Of a stretch of DNA of 64,000 bases, positions 1-8,199 are shown in pieces (within the stretch, counting starts at the first letter, position 1; each line of letters starts with the position of its first letter). Position numbers and translations under genes: made by a program. The notes under the pieces were generated by a model that had not been told where the DNA came from, made no database searches, and saw nothing but the letters and a program-made list of their open reading frames with translations. Origin of the DNA: Arthrobacter glacialis. Its GTDB lineage: Bacteria; Actinomycetota; Actinomycetes; Actinomycetales; Micrococcaceae. The stretch is from NCBI RefSeq assembly GCF_002909445.1, contig NZ_PPXC01000001.1, positions 458,074 to 522,073 on the forward strand. Reading direction: 5' to 3'.

Positions 1-498
1 GCGCAGGTGATCGGCAGCCATGGCCTGGGTCAGGGACAGTACCGCACCCTTGGTGGCTGAGTACAGGGCCCGCTGGGGCAGGCCGGCGGTTGCTGCAATG
101 GAGCAGATGTTGACAATGGCCGCGCTGGGGGACTGGCGCATGTGCGGCAGGGCGGCGCGGGAAACCCGGACCATGCCGATGACGTTGATATTCCAAACGC
201 GCGCCCATTCGGCGTCGTCGTTGTCCTCAACGGAGCCGATGGCGCCAATGCCGGCGTTGTTGACAACAATGTCCACGCCACCAAAGGCCGCCACGGTGCC
301 GTCGATGGCCGCCTTGACCGAGGTGTCCTCAGATACGTCGCAGGCAAAGCCGAGCTGGCCTTCGGGAAGATTCTTTGGGTTCAGGTCAAGGACAGAAACC
401 TGTGCGCCCATGGCCTGCAGTTTTGCCGCAATGGCTGCACCAATTCCTGATGCACCGCCCGTGACAACAGCTGTCAGTGTTGAAAGTTCCTGGCTCAT
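1..498 (-). CDS. SDR-family oxidoreductase, probable 2-keto-3-deoxy-L-fuconate dehydrogenase (3' end outside window)
   Basis: The translation starts MSQELSTLTAVVTGGASGIG, a classical short-chain dehydrogenase with the glycine-rich GGASGIG NAD-binding loop. NNAGIGAIG, the catalytic serine region (NICSIAAT) and YSATKG (Tyr and Lys of the active site) follow, so about 166 residues are visible before the window edge. The ATG (496-498) directly follows the TAA of the upstream hydrolase gene, so the two are co-transcribed and probably translationally coupled. In the non-phosphorylative L-fucose route of Xanthomonas and Burkholderia an SDR oxidises 2-keto-3-deoxy-L-fuconate to the 2,4-diketo acid. 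That role is inferred here from the neighbours. L-fucose dehydrogenase is a less likely alternative, because an aldo/keto reductase in the cluster fills that step. Confidence 0.85.
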   Translation of the reverse strand, partial: MSQELSTLTAVVTGGASGIGAAIAAKLQAMGAQVSVLDLNPKNLPEGQLGFACDVSEDTSVKAAIDGTVAAFGGVDIVVNNAGIGAIGSVEDNDDAEWARVWNINVIGMVRVSRAALPHMRQSPSAAIVNICSIAATAGLPQRALYSATKGAVLSLTQAMAADHLR

Positions 499-1392
499 TT
501 ATGCCTCCTGCGAAGTAGAAGTAGCGGTTCCGGCGCGGAAGAATTCCTGGCGCTGGCGTCCCAGGCCAGCAATTTCAACTTCCACAACGTCGCCGTCCTG
601 GATGTAGGGGAAGCGGCCGGAGAGGGCCACACCTTCAGGGGTTCCTGTCAGGATGACGTCGCCCGGTTCCAACACCATGTACTGGCTCAAGTGGTGGATG
701 ATGGTGGGCACGTCAAAGATCAAGTCCGCCGTGTTGGAATCCTGGCGCGGCTCACCGTTGACCCAGCTGCGCAGCTGCAAGTTGTTGGCGTCGATGTCGG
801 CGGCCGGAACAAGCCACGGGCCCAACGGTGTGGACTTGGGCAGGGACTTGCCCTTGGTCCACTGGCCTGCGGCGCCCGGGAGCTGATATTCACGCTCGGA
901 GAGGTCGTTGGCAACCACGTAGCCAGCAACGGCGGCAGCGGCTTCCTTGAGGGTGGAGAGGTAGCTGACTTCACTGCCCACCACAATGCCCAGCTCAACT
1001 TCCCAGTCATATTTTGCGGAAAGTGGCGGGATCGGTGAAGCGTCAAACGGGCCGGCAACTGTGTTGTTCGGCTTCAGGAAAACAACGGGGATGGTGGGCG
1101 GCAAGGCGCCCGACTCTGCCGCGTGGGCGGCGTAGTTCATGCCGATGCAGATGACACTGTTGGGCCGCGCAATGGGGGAGCCGATGCGCAGTGCGGCGGC
1201 ATTCTCCAGCACCGGCAAGGCGCCCTTGTCCAGTGCTTCGCGCAAGGCGGCCAGACCCTTGTTGGCCAAGAACGGGCCGTCAATGGTGCTGGTTACCGAG
1301 CTCGCATCGTAGCTTTGCTCGGTTCCGGTGGAGTCGGCGGCAATGACAACGGGAATTTCCCGCCCCTGCTCGCCAAGGCGTGCAATCTTCAT
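499..1392 (-). CDS. Fumarylacetoacetate hydrolase-family enzyme, probable 2,4-diketo-3-deoxy-L-fuconate hydrolase
   Basis: The protein has about 297 residues beginning MKIARLGEQG. It carries FAH-family landmarks: ICIGMNYAAHAAESG, the metal-binding DWEVELGIVVG segment, ANDLSEREYQ and GDVILTGTPEGVAL. The family cleaves carbon-carbon bonds next to ketones; in fucose clusters it splits 2,4-diketo-3-deoxyfuconate to pyruvate and L-lactate. The reading frame stays open upstream to 1494. I chose the ATG at 1392 because AGAGG stands 11 nt before it and homologues start with MKxxR; an ATG at 1401 is only 2 nt from the same motif. It is the first gene of the leftward operon, divergent from the L-fuconate dehydratase operon, and its stop abuts the SDR start. 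The substrate is inferred from context. Confidence 0.85.
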   Translation of the reverse strand: MKIARLGEQGREIPVVIAADSTGTEQSYDASSVTSTIDGPFLANKGLAALREALDKGALPVLENAAALRIGSPIARPNSVICIGMNYAAHAAESGALPPTIPVVFLKPNNTVAGPFDASPIPPLSAKYDWEVELGIVVGSEVSYLSTLKEAAAAVAGYVVANDLSEREYQLPGAAGQWTKGKSLPKSTPLGPWLVPAADIDANNLQLRSWVNGEPRQDSNTADLIFDVPTIIHHLSQYMVLEPGDVILTGTPEGVALSGRFPYIQDGDVVEVEIAGLGRQRQEFFRAGTATSTSQEA

Positions 1393-1461
1393 GAAATTCA
1401 TATCCTCTACAGCCGCTTGTTCGGCGCGGTTCTTATGGTTGATGATCCATTGCGGGATCTT

Positions 1462-1474
1462 AACATCTGAGCTT
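1462..1474. promoter_or_regulatory. Secondary candidate operator of the fucose regulator
   Basis: AACATCTGAGCTT matches the perfect palindrome at 1536-1548 in 10 of 13 positions. It lies 74 bp away, about seven helical turns, between that site and the leftward hydrolase gene. A two-site arrangement would suit control of a divergent promoter pair. The match is partial, so this is tentative. Confidence 0.35.
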
Positions 1475-1535
1475 TCAGGCAACTTTACCCACACTATGTG
1501 GCTATTTCAGCTACATGTTCTATATTGACATGTAA

Positions 1536-1548
1536 AACATCGGATGTT
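1536..1548. promoter_or_regulatory. Operator palindrome AACATCGGATGTT in the divergent fucose promoter region
   Basis: This is a perfect inverted repeat, AACATC-G-GATGTT, placed between the leftward FAH/SDR operon and the rightward fuconate dehydratase operon. TTGACA at 1525-1530 could be the -35 of the rightward promoter, which would put the palindrome in the spacer; I see no convincing -10. The same 13-mer recurs perfectly at 32112-32124 and with one change at 6425-6437, always upstream of sugar-utilisation genes. Short palindromes of this shape are typical of FadR-type GntR regulators, and such a regulator is encoded at 10505-11176. Confidence 0.7.
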
Positions 1549-1602
1549 TAGCTTGTTCTAACTTTTTCAGCACATTTATCTGATTTCTATAGGGAGCAGC
1601 CC

Positions 1603-2937
1603 GTGAGTACAGTCATTGCCGTGGAGACCAGCGACGTTCGTTTCCCGACGTCGCGCAATTTGGACGGCTCTGACGCCATGAATCCAGACCCCGACTACTC
1701 GGCGGCCTACCTTCGTGTGGTGACAGACAGCGAGGATGGTCTTGAGGGCCACGGTTTTGTTTTCACCATTGGCCGCGGCAATGATGTGGAAACAGCAGCC
1801 ATCAAGGCGCTGACCCCTTACTTGCTGGGCCGCAATGTTGAAGAGTTGCTCGCGGACATGGGCGGCACCTGGAAGGAGCTGACCCATGATTCCCAGCTAC
1901 GCTGGTTGGGCCCGGAAAAGGGTGTCATGCACATGGCCATCGGTGCTGTTGTCAACGCGTTGTGGGACCTGAAATCCAAGCGTGCGGGTCTGCCATTGTG
2001 GCAGCTGCTTGCCACCATGTCCCCGGAAGAATTGGTTGACCTGGTCGACTTCCGCTACCTGACGGACGCCATGACCCGCGAAGAAGCACTGGATATTTTG
2101 CGGGCGTCAGAAGCTGGCCGCGAGGAGCGCACCGCCACGTTGCTGGCTGAAGGCTACCCGGGCTACACCACCACACCCGGCTGGTTGGGCTACTCGGATG
2201 AGAAGCTGACACGCCTGGCACACGAGGCTGTTGCCGCTGGCTTCAAGCAGATCAAGCTGAAGGTGGGTGCCGATCTGGACGATGACATTCGCCGACTGCG
2301 GACAGCACGTGCCGCCGTCGGACCTGATATTAAGGTGGCAGTGGATGCCAACCAGCGCTGGGACGTGGCGCAGGCCATCGAGTGGATGTCGCACCTGGCA
2401 GAATTTGATATCGCCTGGATTGAAGAGCCCACCAGCCCGGATGACATTTTGGGCCACGCGGCCATTGCCCGCGGCGTTGCACCCATCCCGGTGGCAACGG
2501 GCGAGCATGTGCAAAACCGTGTGGTTTTCAAGCAGATGCTCCAGGCGGACGCCTTGCAGGTGCTCCAAATTGATGCAGCCCGTGTGGCCGGCGTCAATGA
2601 AAACGTTGCCATCTTGCTGCTGGCCGCCAAATTTGGTGTCAGGGTCTGCCCCCACGCCGGCGGTGTGGGCTTGTGTGAGGCCGTCCAGCACCTGTCCATG
2701 TTTGACTTTGTAGCAGTGTCCGGCAAGAAAGATGACCGCATGATCGAGTTTGTGGACCACCTCCACGAACACTTTGTCACCCCCATCGATGTGCACCACG
2801 GCTGCTACTGGCCGCCGCTGGCTCCCGGAGGTGGAAGCGAAATGTATGCCGCCTCGGTGGCCGAGTACACCTTCCCCGACGGAGAATTTTGGGTGGCAGA
2901 CGCCGCACAGCACGCAGAACAGAAGGAATTGGTCTAG
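1603..2937 (+). CDS. fucD: L-fuconate dehydratase (enolase superfamily)
   Basis: This 444-residue enolase-superfamily protein dehydrates L-fuconate to 2-keto-3-deoxy-L-fuconate. From the GTG start the key residues fall at Lys218/Lys220 (KLK), Asp248 (VDANQRWD), Glu274 (WIEEPTSPD), Glu301 (TGEHVQN) and His351 (CPHAGGVGL). As I recall, these are the numbers reported for the Xanthomonas campestris enzyme, which supports both the function and the GTG start. AGGGAG lies about 7 nt upstream. The family-typical segments [13 protein letters not shown] and FVDHLHEHF are present. It is the first gene of a five-gene operon with fucosidase, mutarotase, dehydrogenase and lactonase, and it is probably controlled by the palindrome at 1536. 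No signal peptide, so cytoplasmic. Confidence 0.95.
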   Translation: MSTVIAVETSDVRFPTSRNLDGSDAMNPDPDYSAAYLRVVTDSEDGLEGHGFVFTIGRGNDVETAAIKALTPYLLGRNVEELLADMGGTWKELTHDSQLRWLGPEKGVMHMAIGAVVNALWDLKSKRAGLPLWQLLATMSPEELVDLVDFRYLTDAMTREEALDILRASEAGREERTATLLAEGYPGYTTTPGWLGYSDEKLTRLAHEAVAAGFKQIKLKVGADLDDDIRRLRTARAAVGPDIKVAVDANQRWDVAQAIEWMSHLAEFDIAWIEEPTSPDDILGHAAIARGVAPIPVATGEHVQNRVVFKQMLQADALQVLQIDAARVAGVNENVAILLLAAKFGVRVCPHAGGVGLCEAVQHLSMFDFVAVSGKKDDRMIEFVDHLHEHFVTPIDVHHGCYWPPLAPGGGSEMYAASVAEYTFPDGEFWVADAAQHAEQKELV

Positions 2938-2941
2938 CATC

Positions 2942-4276
2942 ATGGCAGCAACGCCTCCCACCCAGGTTGTTATCCCGCATGCGCCCTGGTTCACCGACGA
3001 TCGCCTCGGCATGTTTGTTCACTGGGGTTTGTATTCCCTGGCTGCCCGGCATGAATGGGTGATGTACCGGGAGAGCATGAGCGTGGGCGAGTACAGCAAG
3101 TACTTTGAACACTTTGACCCGGACCTCTACGATCCGCGGGAGTGGGCGGCGGCAGCCAAGAATGCCGGCATGAAGTACGTGGTCCTGACCACCAAGCACC
3201 ACGACGGTTTTGCCCTCTGGGATTCCGCTCTCACGGAGTACAAGTCAACCAACACCCCGTGCGGGCGGGACCTGCTGACGCCTTATGTGGCCGCGTTGCG
3301 TGAGGCCGGCCTGAAAGTTGGCTTCTACCATTCGGTCATTGACTGGCACCACCCGGATTACACCATCGACGGCAACCACGCTGACAGGAACAATCCGCAC
3401 TGGCAGGAGTTGAACAAGACTCGCGACGGCGCCAAGTACAGGGAGTACCTGCACGGCCAGGTGCGCGAGCTGCTGAGCAATTACGGGCAGATCGACTACT
3501 TGTTCTTTGACTTCTCGTACCCGGATGTTGCCACTGCCAACCCCGACGGCGGAGCCAAGTTCGCCGGCAAGGGCGCCAACGATTGGGGTTCCGTGGAGCT
3601 CATGGAAATGATCCGCGACCTCCAGCCGGGCATTGTGGTCAATGACAGGCTCAACGTTCCCGGTGACTTTGTGACCCCCGAGCAGTACCAGCCCGCCGGC
3701 GCCATGCTCAGTGGCGGCAAGGAAGTTCCCTGGGAAGCCTGCCAAACGCTCAACGGCAGTTGGGGATATGACAGGGACAACCTGGACTACAAGTCCTCCG
3801 AGCAGCTGATCCACATGCTCATTGACGGCGTCTCCAAGGGTGGCAACCTGCTGCTCAACGTTGGCCCCACCGCCCGTGGGCAGATTGACCCGCGGGCACA
3901 CCAGGCACTGGCAGGCATTGGGGGCTGGATGCACTTGCACAGCCGCTCCATCTACGGGGCCGGGGCCGCGGGCATCACCGCGCCACAAGATGCGCGCTAC
4001 ACCTTGCGCGGAAACCGACTGTACCTGCACCTGTTCGCGTGGCCGTTCCAGTTCATCCACCTGCCGGGGCTGGCGGGCAAGGTGCGTTATGCGCAACTGC
4101 TCAACGACGCCTCTGAAGTGGCCATGATGGTGCTGGACCCGGGGCAGGCTGCCGGGCATATGACACCCGCCGGCCAGGCATCGGGAACCTTGACCCTCAA
4201 ACTCCCCGTCCAGCGGCCCGGCGTGGCCGTCCCCGTCATTGAGCTATTCCTGAACGACGAAAGCGATGCGTCATGA
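2942..4276 (+). CDS. GH29 alpha-L-fucosidase, cytoplasmic
   Basis: The 444-residue protein opens with the GH29 signature APWFTDDRLGMFVHWGLYSL and continues with MKYVVLTTKHHDGFALWDS and LLLNVGPTARGQI, all typical of the family. The catalytic nucleophile is expected at about Asp190 in YLFFDFSYPD. There is no signal peptide, so it should act inside the cell on imported fucosylated oligosaccharides or fucosides. The ATG at 2942 is 4 nt after the dehydratase stop, with AAGGA about 14 nt upstream, a rather long spacing that suggests reliance on coupling. The frame extends upstream only into the preceding gene. Its TGA overlaps the next start (ATGA). The linkage it cleaves cannot be told from sequence; the second fucosidase at 32351 (GH95) may have a complementary specificity. 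Confidence 0.93.
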   Translation: MAATPPTQVVIPHAPWFTDDRLGMFVHWGLYSLAARHEWVMYRESMSVGEYSKYFEHFDPDLYDPREWAAAAKNAGMKYVVLTTKHHDGFALWDSALTEYKSTNTPCGRDLLTPYVAALREAGLKVGFYHSVIDWHHPDYTIDGNHADRNNPHWQELNKTRDGAKYREYLHGQVRELLSNYGQIDYLFFDFSYPDVATANPDGGAKFAGKGANDWGSVELMEMIRDLQPGIVVNDRLNVPGDFVTPEQYQPAGAMLSGGKEVPWEACQTLNGSWGYDRDNLDYKSSEQLIHMLIDGVSKGGNLLLNVGPTARGQIDPRAHQALAGIGGWMHLHSRSIYGAGAAGITAPQDARYTLRGNRLYLHLFAWPFQFIHLPGLAGKVRYAQLLNDASEVAMMVLDPGQAAGHMTPAGQASGTLTLKLPVQRPGVAVPVIELFLNDESDAS

Positions 4277-4587
4277 CCCAGAAAATTGCGCTCCACACCA
4301 GGTTGTTGCCCGGCAAGGAGGCTGAGTATGATTCCGTCCACGCCACGATTGGCGGCGATCTTGACGCTGCCTTGCGCACCGCCGGGGTCACGAGCTGGAA
4401 CATTTGGCGCAGCGGCCGGGAGCTTTTCCACGTGGTGGAGGTGGCCGACTACCAGGCAATGCGCAAGGAATTGGCGCTTAACCCCGTCAACATTGCCTGG
4501 CAGGCCGTCATGAGCGAACTGCTCGAGGTTGAAGACGACTACTCAGGCGATGACATGGGCCTGGCGAAAGTGTGGGAACTGCCATGA
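4273..4587 (+). CDS. L-rhamnose/L-fucose mutarotase family protein
   Basis: This 104-residue protein belongs to the RhaM/YiiL-type mutarotase family (beginning MTQKIALHTRLLPGKEAEYD, with a WRSGRELFHVVEV segment). Such dimeric ferredoxin-like proteins interconvert alpha and beta anomers of 6-deoxysugars. Between a fucosidase and a fucose dehydrogenase it most likely supplies the pyranose anomer used by the dehydrogenase. It overlaps both neighbours by four bases (ATGA at each end), so translation is tightly coupled. The length is normal for the family. Confidence 0.85.
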   Translation: MTQKIALHTRLLPGKEAEYDSVHATIGGDLDAALRTAGVTSWNIWRSGRELFHVVEVADYQAMRKELALNPVNIAWQAVMSELLEVEDDYSGDDMGLAKVWELP

Positions 4588-5552
4588 GCCTGCCGGAGTT
4601 GGGCCGCCTGGGTTTTGGTGGCGCAGGAATCGGAAACCTGTACCGAGCCATGTCCGACGACGTTGCTGACGCCACCCTTGCTGCCAGCTGGGACGCCGGC
4701 ATCAGGTACTTTGACACGGCACCGCACTACGGCTTGGGGCTGTCCGAACGCCGCCTTGGCGCCTTCCTGACCACCAAGCCGCGCGATGAATTTGTCATCT
4801 CCACCAAGGTGGGGCGGATCCTGGAACCCGTGGCCAACCCCTCCGGTGCCAGGGACTCGCAGGGCTTTGACGTGCCGGCAGACGTTGTTCGGCGCTGGGA
4901 TCCCTCAGAAGCTGGGATTCGCCGCAGCATTGAGGATTCCCTGGAACGCACGGGCCTTGACCGGATCGATATTGCCTACCTCCACGACCCCGATGTTTAC
5001 GATCTTGACGCGGGCATCAAGCAAGCCTTGCCGGCCTTGGAAAAATTGCGGGCCGAAGGGCTGGTCGCAGCCATTGGTGTGGGCGCCAACTCCGCCGACG
5101 CCTTGCGCGAGTGCGTGCTCGGCGCCGACCTTGATGTGATCATGCTGGCCGGGCGCTACTCCCTGCTGGAACAGCCAGCCGCCACCGACTTGCTGCCGCT
5201 ATGCCAAGAACGCAACGTGATGGTAGCCAATTGCGGTGTGTACAACTCCGGCCTGCTGGCCCGCCCCGTGGTGCCGGAGCACGCCAACTACAACTACGCA
5301 CCGGCACCGGCGAACATCCTGGCCAAAGCCAAGGCCCTCGCCGCCTGCTGCGACGAGTTTGGCGTGGAACTGCCCGCGGCCGCCCTGCAATTCGCGGCGG
5401 CGCACCCGGCCGTATGCAATGTGGTGGTTGGCGCGTCCACCGCGGAGCAGATCAGCCAAACCGCAGCGCGGATGGCAGCGGAGATTCCGGCCGCATTGTG
5501 GGCAGCCCTGGTTGCCCGAGGACTGCTTGGCGAAAGCCTGGTCCATGTCTAG
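4584..5552 (+). CDS. Aldo/keto reductase, probable NAD(P)-dependent L-fucose dehydrogenase
   Basis: This 322-residue protein is an AKR of the D-threo-aldose 1-dehydrogenase/L-fucose dehydrogenase type. It contains YFDTAPHYGLGLSERRLG, with the catalytic Asp and Tyr, STKVGRIL with the Lys, and IAYLHDPD with the His. In this pathway it oxidises L-fucose at C1 to L-fucono-1,5-lactone. An upstream in-frame GTG at 4572 exists. I prefer the ATG at 4584 because it overlaps the mutarotase stop as ATGA, the rule throughout this operon. Its own stop lies inside the start region of the lactonase gene, an 8-base overlap. Confidence 0.9.
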   Translation: MSLPELGRLGFGGAGIGNLYRAMSDDVADATLAASWDAGIRYFDTAPHYGLGLSERRLGAFLTTKPRDEFVISTKVGRILEPVANPSGARDSQGFDVPADVVRRWDPSEAGIRRSIEDSLERTGLDRIDIAYLHDPDVYDLDAGIKQALPALEKLRAEGLVAAIGVGANSADALRECVLGADLDVIMLAGRYSLLEQPAATDLLPLCQERNVMVANCGVYNSGLLARPVVPEHANYNYAPAPANILAKAKALAACCDEFGVELPAAALQFAAAHPAVCNVVVGASTAEQISQTAARMAAEIPAALWAALVARGLLGESLVHV

Positions 5553-6414
5553 CCTCAACGCGGCTGAACGGTCAGCGCCGCTGCGGCTGGATTCCCATCT
5601 GCACCTGTGGGCGCTGGGCGATGGGCAGTATTCCTGGGTGCAGCCCGCCCACGGCATTCTGTACGACACCTTTACCCCGGAGATGGCCCGGCAGGCGCTC
5701 GCGGCACAAGGGGTTGGCCAAGCCATTTTGGTGCAGGCCGATGACACTGCTGCCGACACCGAAGCCATGCTGGCCGCAGCAGCCGCCCATGACTGGATTG
5801 TTGGCGTGGTGGGATGGCTGCCCTTGGAGGAACCATCTGCGGCGGCAGCCCTCTTGGAACGGTGGGCGGAGAACGACAAGTTTTGCGGTGTCCGCACCTT
5901 GATCCATAGCGACCCGCGCCCCCATGTGCTGGAGTTGGAAACAGTGCGTGCATCGCTGGCTCTGTTGGCGAGGGCGGGCATCCCCTTTGATGTGCCCGAC
6001 GCCTTTCCCCGGCACCTGCGACAGGTGGCAGATCTTGCCGCGGCCATGCCCGAGCTGATGATTGTTGTGGACCATCTGGGAAAGCCGCCGCGGGGTGGCA
6101 CTGCTGAGCAAATGCAACTATGGGCGAAACAATTGGGCGACGTTGCCGCTCTGCCAAACACGGTCGCTAAAGTATCTGGGTTGCACACGGACGCGGCGGA
6201 GTTTTCCGCCCAAGCCCTGGAGCAGGTCTGGGACGTGGCGCTGGAGGCCTTCGGTCCGCACCGGCTCATGTTTGGCGGCGACTGGCCGGTGAGTTTGCTC
6301 GGCGGCAGCTATGCGCAAACTATCCAGCTCGCGGCCACCCTGATGGACTCCTTGAGCGAAGCGGAATCACAGGCCTTCTGGGCTGGAACTGCACAACGCG
6401 TGTATAAGCGATAA
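5545..6414 (+). CDS. Amidohydrolase-superfamily L-fuconolactonase
   Basis: The 289-residue protein begins MSSLNAAERSAPLRLDSHLH; the HLH motif opens a TIM-barrel amidohydrolase (Amidohydro_2, 2-pyrone-4,6-dicarboxylate hydrolase-like). IVVDHLGKPP and LMFGGDWPVS carry further metal or active-site residues typical of sugar lactonases of this family. It would hydrolyse L-fuconolactone to L-fuconate, the substrate of the dehydratase encoded first in the operon. The frame is open far upstream through the preceding gene. The ATG at 5545 is chosen because it precedes the DSHLHLW motif by a normal distance and overlaps the dehydrogenase stop. Last gene of the operon. Confidence 0.9.
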   Translation: MSSLNAAERSAPLRLDSHLHLWALGDGQYSWVQPAHGILYDTFTPEMARQALAAQGVGQAILVQADDTAADTEAMLAAAAAHDWIVGVVGWLPLEEPSAAAALLERWAENDKFCGVRTLIHSDPRPHVLELETVRASLALLARAGIPFDVPDAFPRHLRQVADLAAAMPELMIVVDHLGKPPRGGTAEQMQLWAKQLGDVAALPNTVAKVSGLHTDAAEFSAQALEQVWDVALEAFGPHRLMFGGDWPVSLLGGSYAQTIQLAATLMDSLSEAESQAFWAGTAQRVYKR

Positions 6415-6424
6415 CATTTCCGTA

Positions 6425-6437
6425 AACATCGGATGTA
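6425..6437. promoter_or_regulatory. Candidate operator AACATCGGATGTA upstream of the sugar ABC importer
   Basis: It matches the fucose-cluster palindrome in 12 of 13 positions. It starts 11 bases after the lactonase stop and about 200 bp before the importer ATPase gene, so the importer probably has its own regulated promoter. A GGTCTGATGT segment at 6593-6602, also found before the GntR gene at 11191-11200, may be a weaker half site. I could not place -35/-10 boxes with confidence. Confidence 0.55.
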
Positions 6438-6635
6438 TTAGCGTAAAAAGTATGTATTTGTGTCGCAGGTAACATACCATGGTGAAAGTTGAACGGCATC
6501 GGCGGCCAAAGTGTCCGCCAAATCAGGCGGGATTCCGGCATTTTCATGGGCGAAAAGACTGATTTCGATCAACGACATAAGGCTTCAAAAGAGGTCTGAT
6601 GTCAGATCTTTTGAATTGAAGCTTGAGAGGGCAGT

Positions 6636-8183
6636 ATGAGTAATCAACTTCTCCGGATCTCCGGGGTGAACAAGAGCTTCCCCGGCGTCAAGGCGCTATC
6701 AGAGATGCAGCTGGAGCTGGGGCACAATGAGGTACTGGCCCTTGTTGGCGAGAATGGTGCTGGCAAGTCCACCCTGATGAAACTGCTCTCCGGCATCTAC
6801 GTCCCGGATTCGGGCACCTTTGAAATTGATGGCGAGCCAGTCAACATCAATGGCACCAAGCATGCGCAGGAACTGGGCATCAGCATCATCCACCAGGAAT
6901 TCAACCTGATGGCGGACCTGACAGTGGCCCAGAACATTTACATTGGCCGCGAACCGCGCGTCGGGGGCCTCTTCCTGAGCGAACGCGCCCTCAACCGCAA
7001 GGCCCGCCTGCTCTTTGACAGGATCAACATTGACCTTGATCCCAAGGCCAGGGTGGGCGATCTGACTGTTGCCAAGCAGCAGATGGTGGAAATTGCCAAG
7101 GCCCTGTCCTACAAGTCCCGGATCCTGATCATGGACGAGCCCACGGCTGCACTCAACGACGCCGAAGTGGCCACCTTGCACGATCTGATCCGCAATTTCA
7201 CGAACGAAAAAACCGGTGTCATCTACATTTCGCACCGCATGGATGAGCTCAAGGCCATCTCCAACCGCATCACTGTGATTCGCGACGGCGAATACATCGA
7301 CACCGTGGGCACGGCCGAAACCACCATGCGTGAGGTCATCAACCTCATGGTGGGGCGTGAAATTTCCGGCAACCAGCGTCCGGAACCCACCACACCGTCG
7401 AACGATGTGGTGCTGAAGGTCAGCGGGCTGTCCACCAAATCCCTGCTGCGGGACATCAACTTTGAACTGCACAAGGGCGAGATTCTTGGTTTCGCCGGCC
7501 TGATGGGTGCCGGACGCACCGAGATTGCGCGTGCCATTGTTGGCGCTGACAGCATCTCGGCCGGCACCATTGAGCTCAACGGGAAGCCAGTGAAGATCAG
7601 CAATCCGGCCGTTGCCGCCAGCCTGGGCGTGGGGTACCTTTCCGAGGACCGCAAGCACCTGGGCCTGCTGTTGGAGCGCGACGTCAAGGACAACATCGCC
7701 CTGAGCTCCTTGAAAATGTTCAGCCGCATGGGTGTGCTGGACAACAAGGCCATGAAATCAACGGCCTCCACCTATATCGACAAGCTGCGGATTAAAACCC
7801 CCTCCAGCGGCCAGATCGCCAAGAACCTTTCAGGTGGCAACCAGCAAAAGATTGTCATTGCCAAGTGGCTCGTCAAGGACTGCGATGTGTTGATCTTTGA
7901 TGAACCAACCCGGGGAATCGATGTTGGCGCCAAGGAGGAAATCTACGCACTCCTGAACGATCTGGTGGCCCAGGGCAAATCCATCATCATGATTTCCTCG
8001 GAACTTCCCGAAGTCCTGCGCCTCTCGCATCGCATTGCCGTGATGAGTGCAGGCCGCCTCACCGGGTTCCTGAGCAATGCCGAAGCCAACCAGGAAAACA
8101 TCATGGAACTGGCAACACAAAACAGTGGGAGTTCAGTGCTGACACCCCTACCAACCTCCAGCGCGCAGCGCTCCACGACGTAA
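6636..8183 (+). CDS. Sugar ABC importer ATPase, two-domain RbsA/XylG type
   Basis: This 515-residue ATPase has duplicated nucleotide-binding domains. The first has Walker A GENGAGKST (about residues 38-46) and the degenerate signature LTVAKQQMVEIAKAL. The second has a degenerate P-loop (GLMGAGRTE) but an intact LSGGNQQKIVIAKWL signature and DEPTRGID. That asymmetry is normal in CUT2 (RbsA-like) importers. GAGAGGG stands just before the ATG. Position after the fucose catabolic operon, plus the operator at 6425, suggests L-fucose or a related free deoxysugar as substrate; ribose- or xylose-type specificity cannot be excluded. Permease and binding-protein genes follow in the same operon. Confidence 0.93.
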   Translation: MSNQLLRISGVNKSFPGVKALSEMQLELGHNEVLALVGENGAGKSTLMKLLSGIYVPDSGTFEIDGEPVNINGTKHAQELGISIIHQEFNLMADLTVAQNIYIGREPRVGGLFLSERALNRKARLLFDRINIDLDPKARVGDLTVAKQQMVEIAKALSYKSRILIMDEPTAALNDAEVATLHDLIRNFTNEKTGVIYISHRMDELKAISNRITVIRDGEYIDTVGTAETTMREVINLMVGREISGNQRPEPTTPSNDVVLKVSGLSTKSLLRDINFELHKGEILGFAGLMGAGRTEIARAIVGADSISAGTIELNGKPVKISNPAVAASLGVGYLSEDRKHLGLLLERDVKDNIALSSLKMFSRMGVLDNKAMKSTASTYIDKLRIKTPSSGQIAKNLSGGNQQKIVIAKWLVKDCDVLIFDEPTRGIDVGAKEEIYALLNDLVAQGKSIIMISSELPEVLRLSHRIAVMSAGRLTGFLSNAEANQENIMELATQNSGSSVLTPLPTSSAQRSTT

Positions 8184-8199
8184 GAAAGTACGGCAAACA

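Noticed and set aside
2107-4159. Two antisense open frames of about 300 codons opposite the dehydratase and GH29 genes
   Set aside because: The + strand genes carry complete catalytic motifs and overlap as an operon; the antisense frames have no motifs or ribosome-binding sites.
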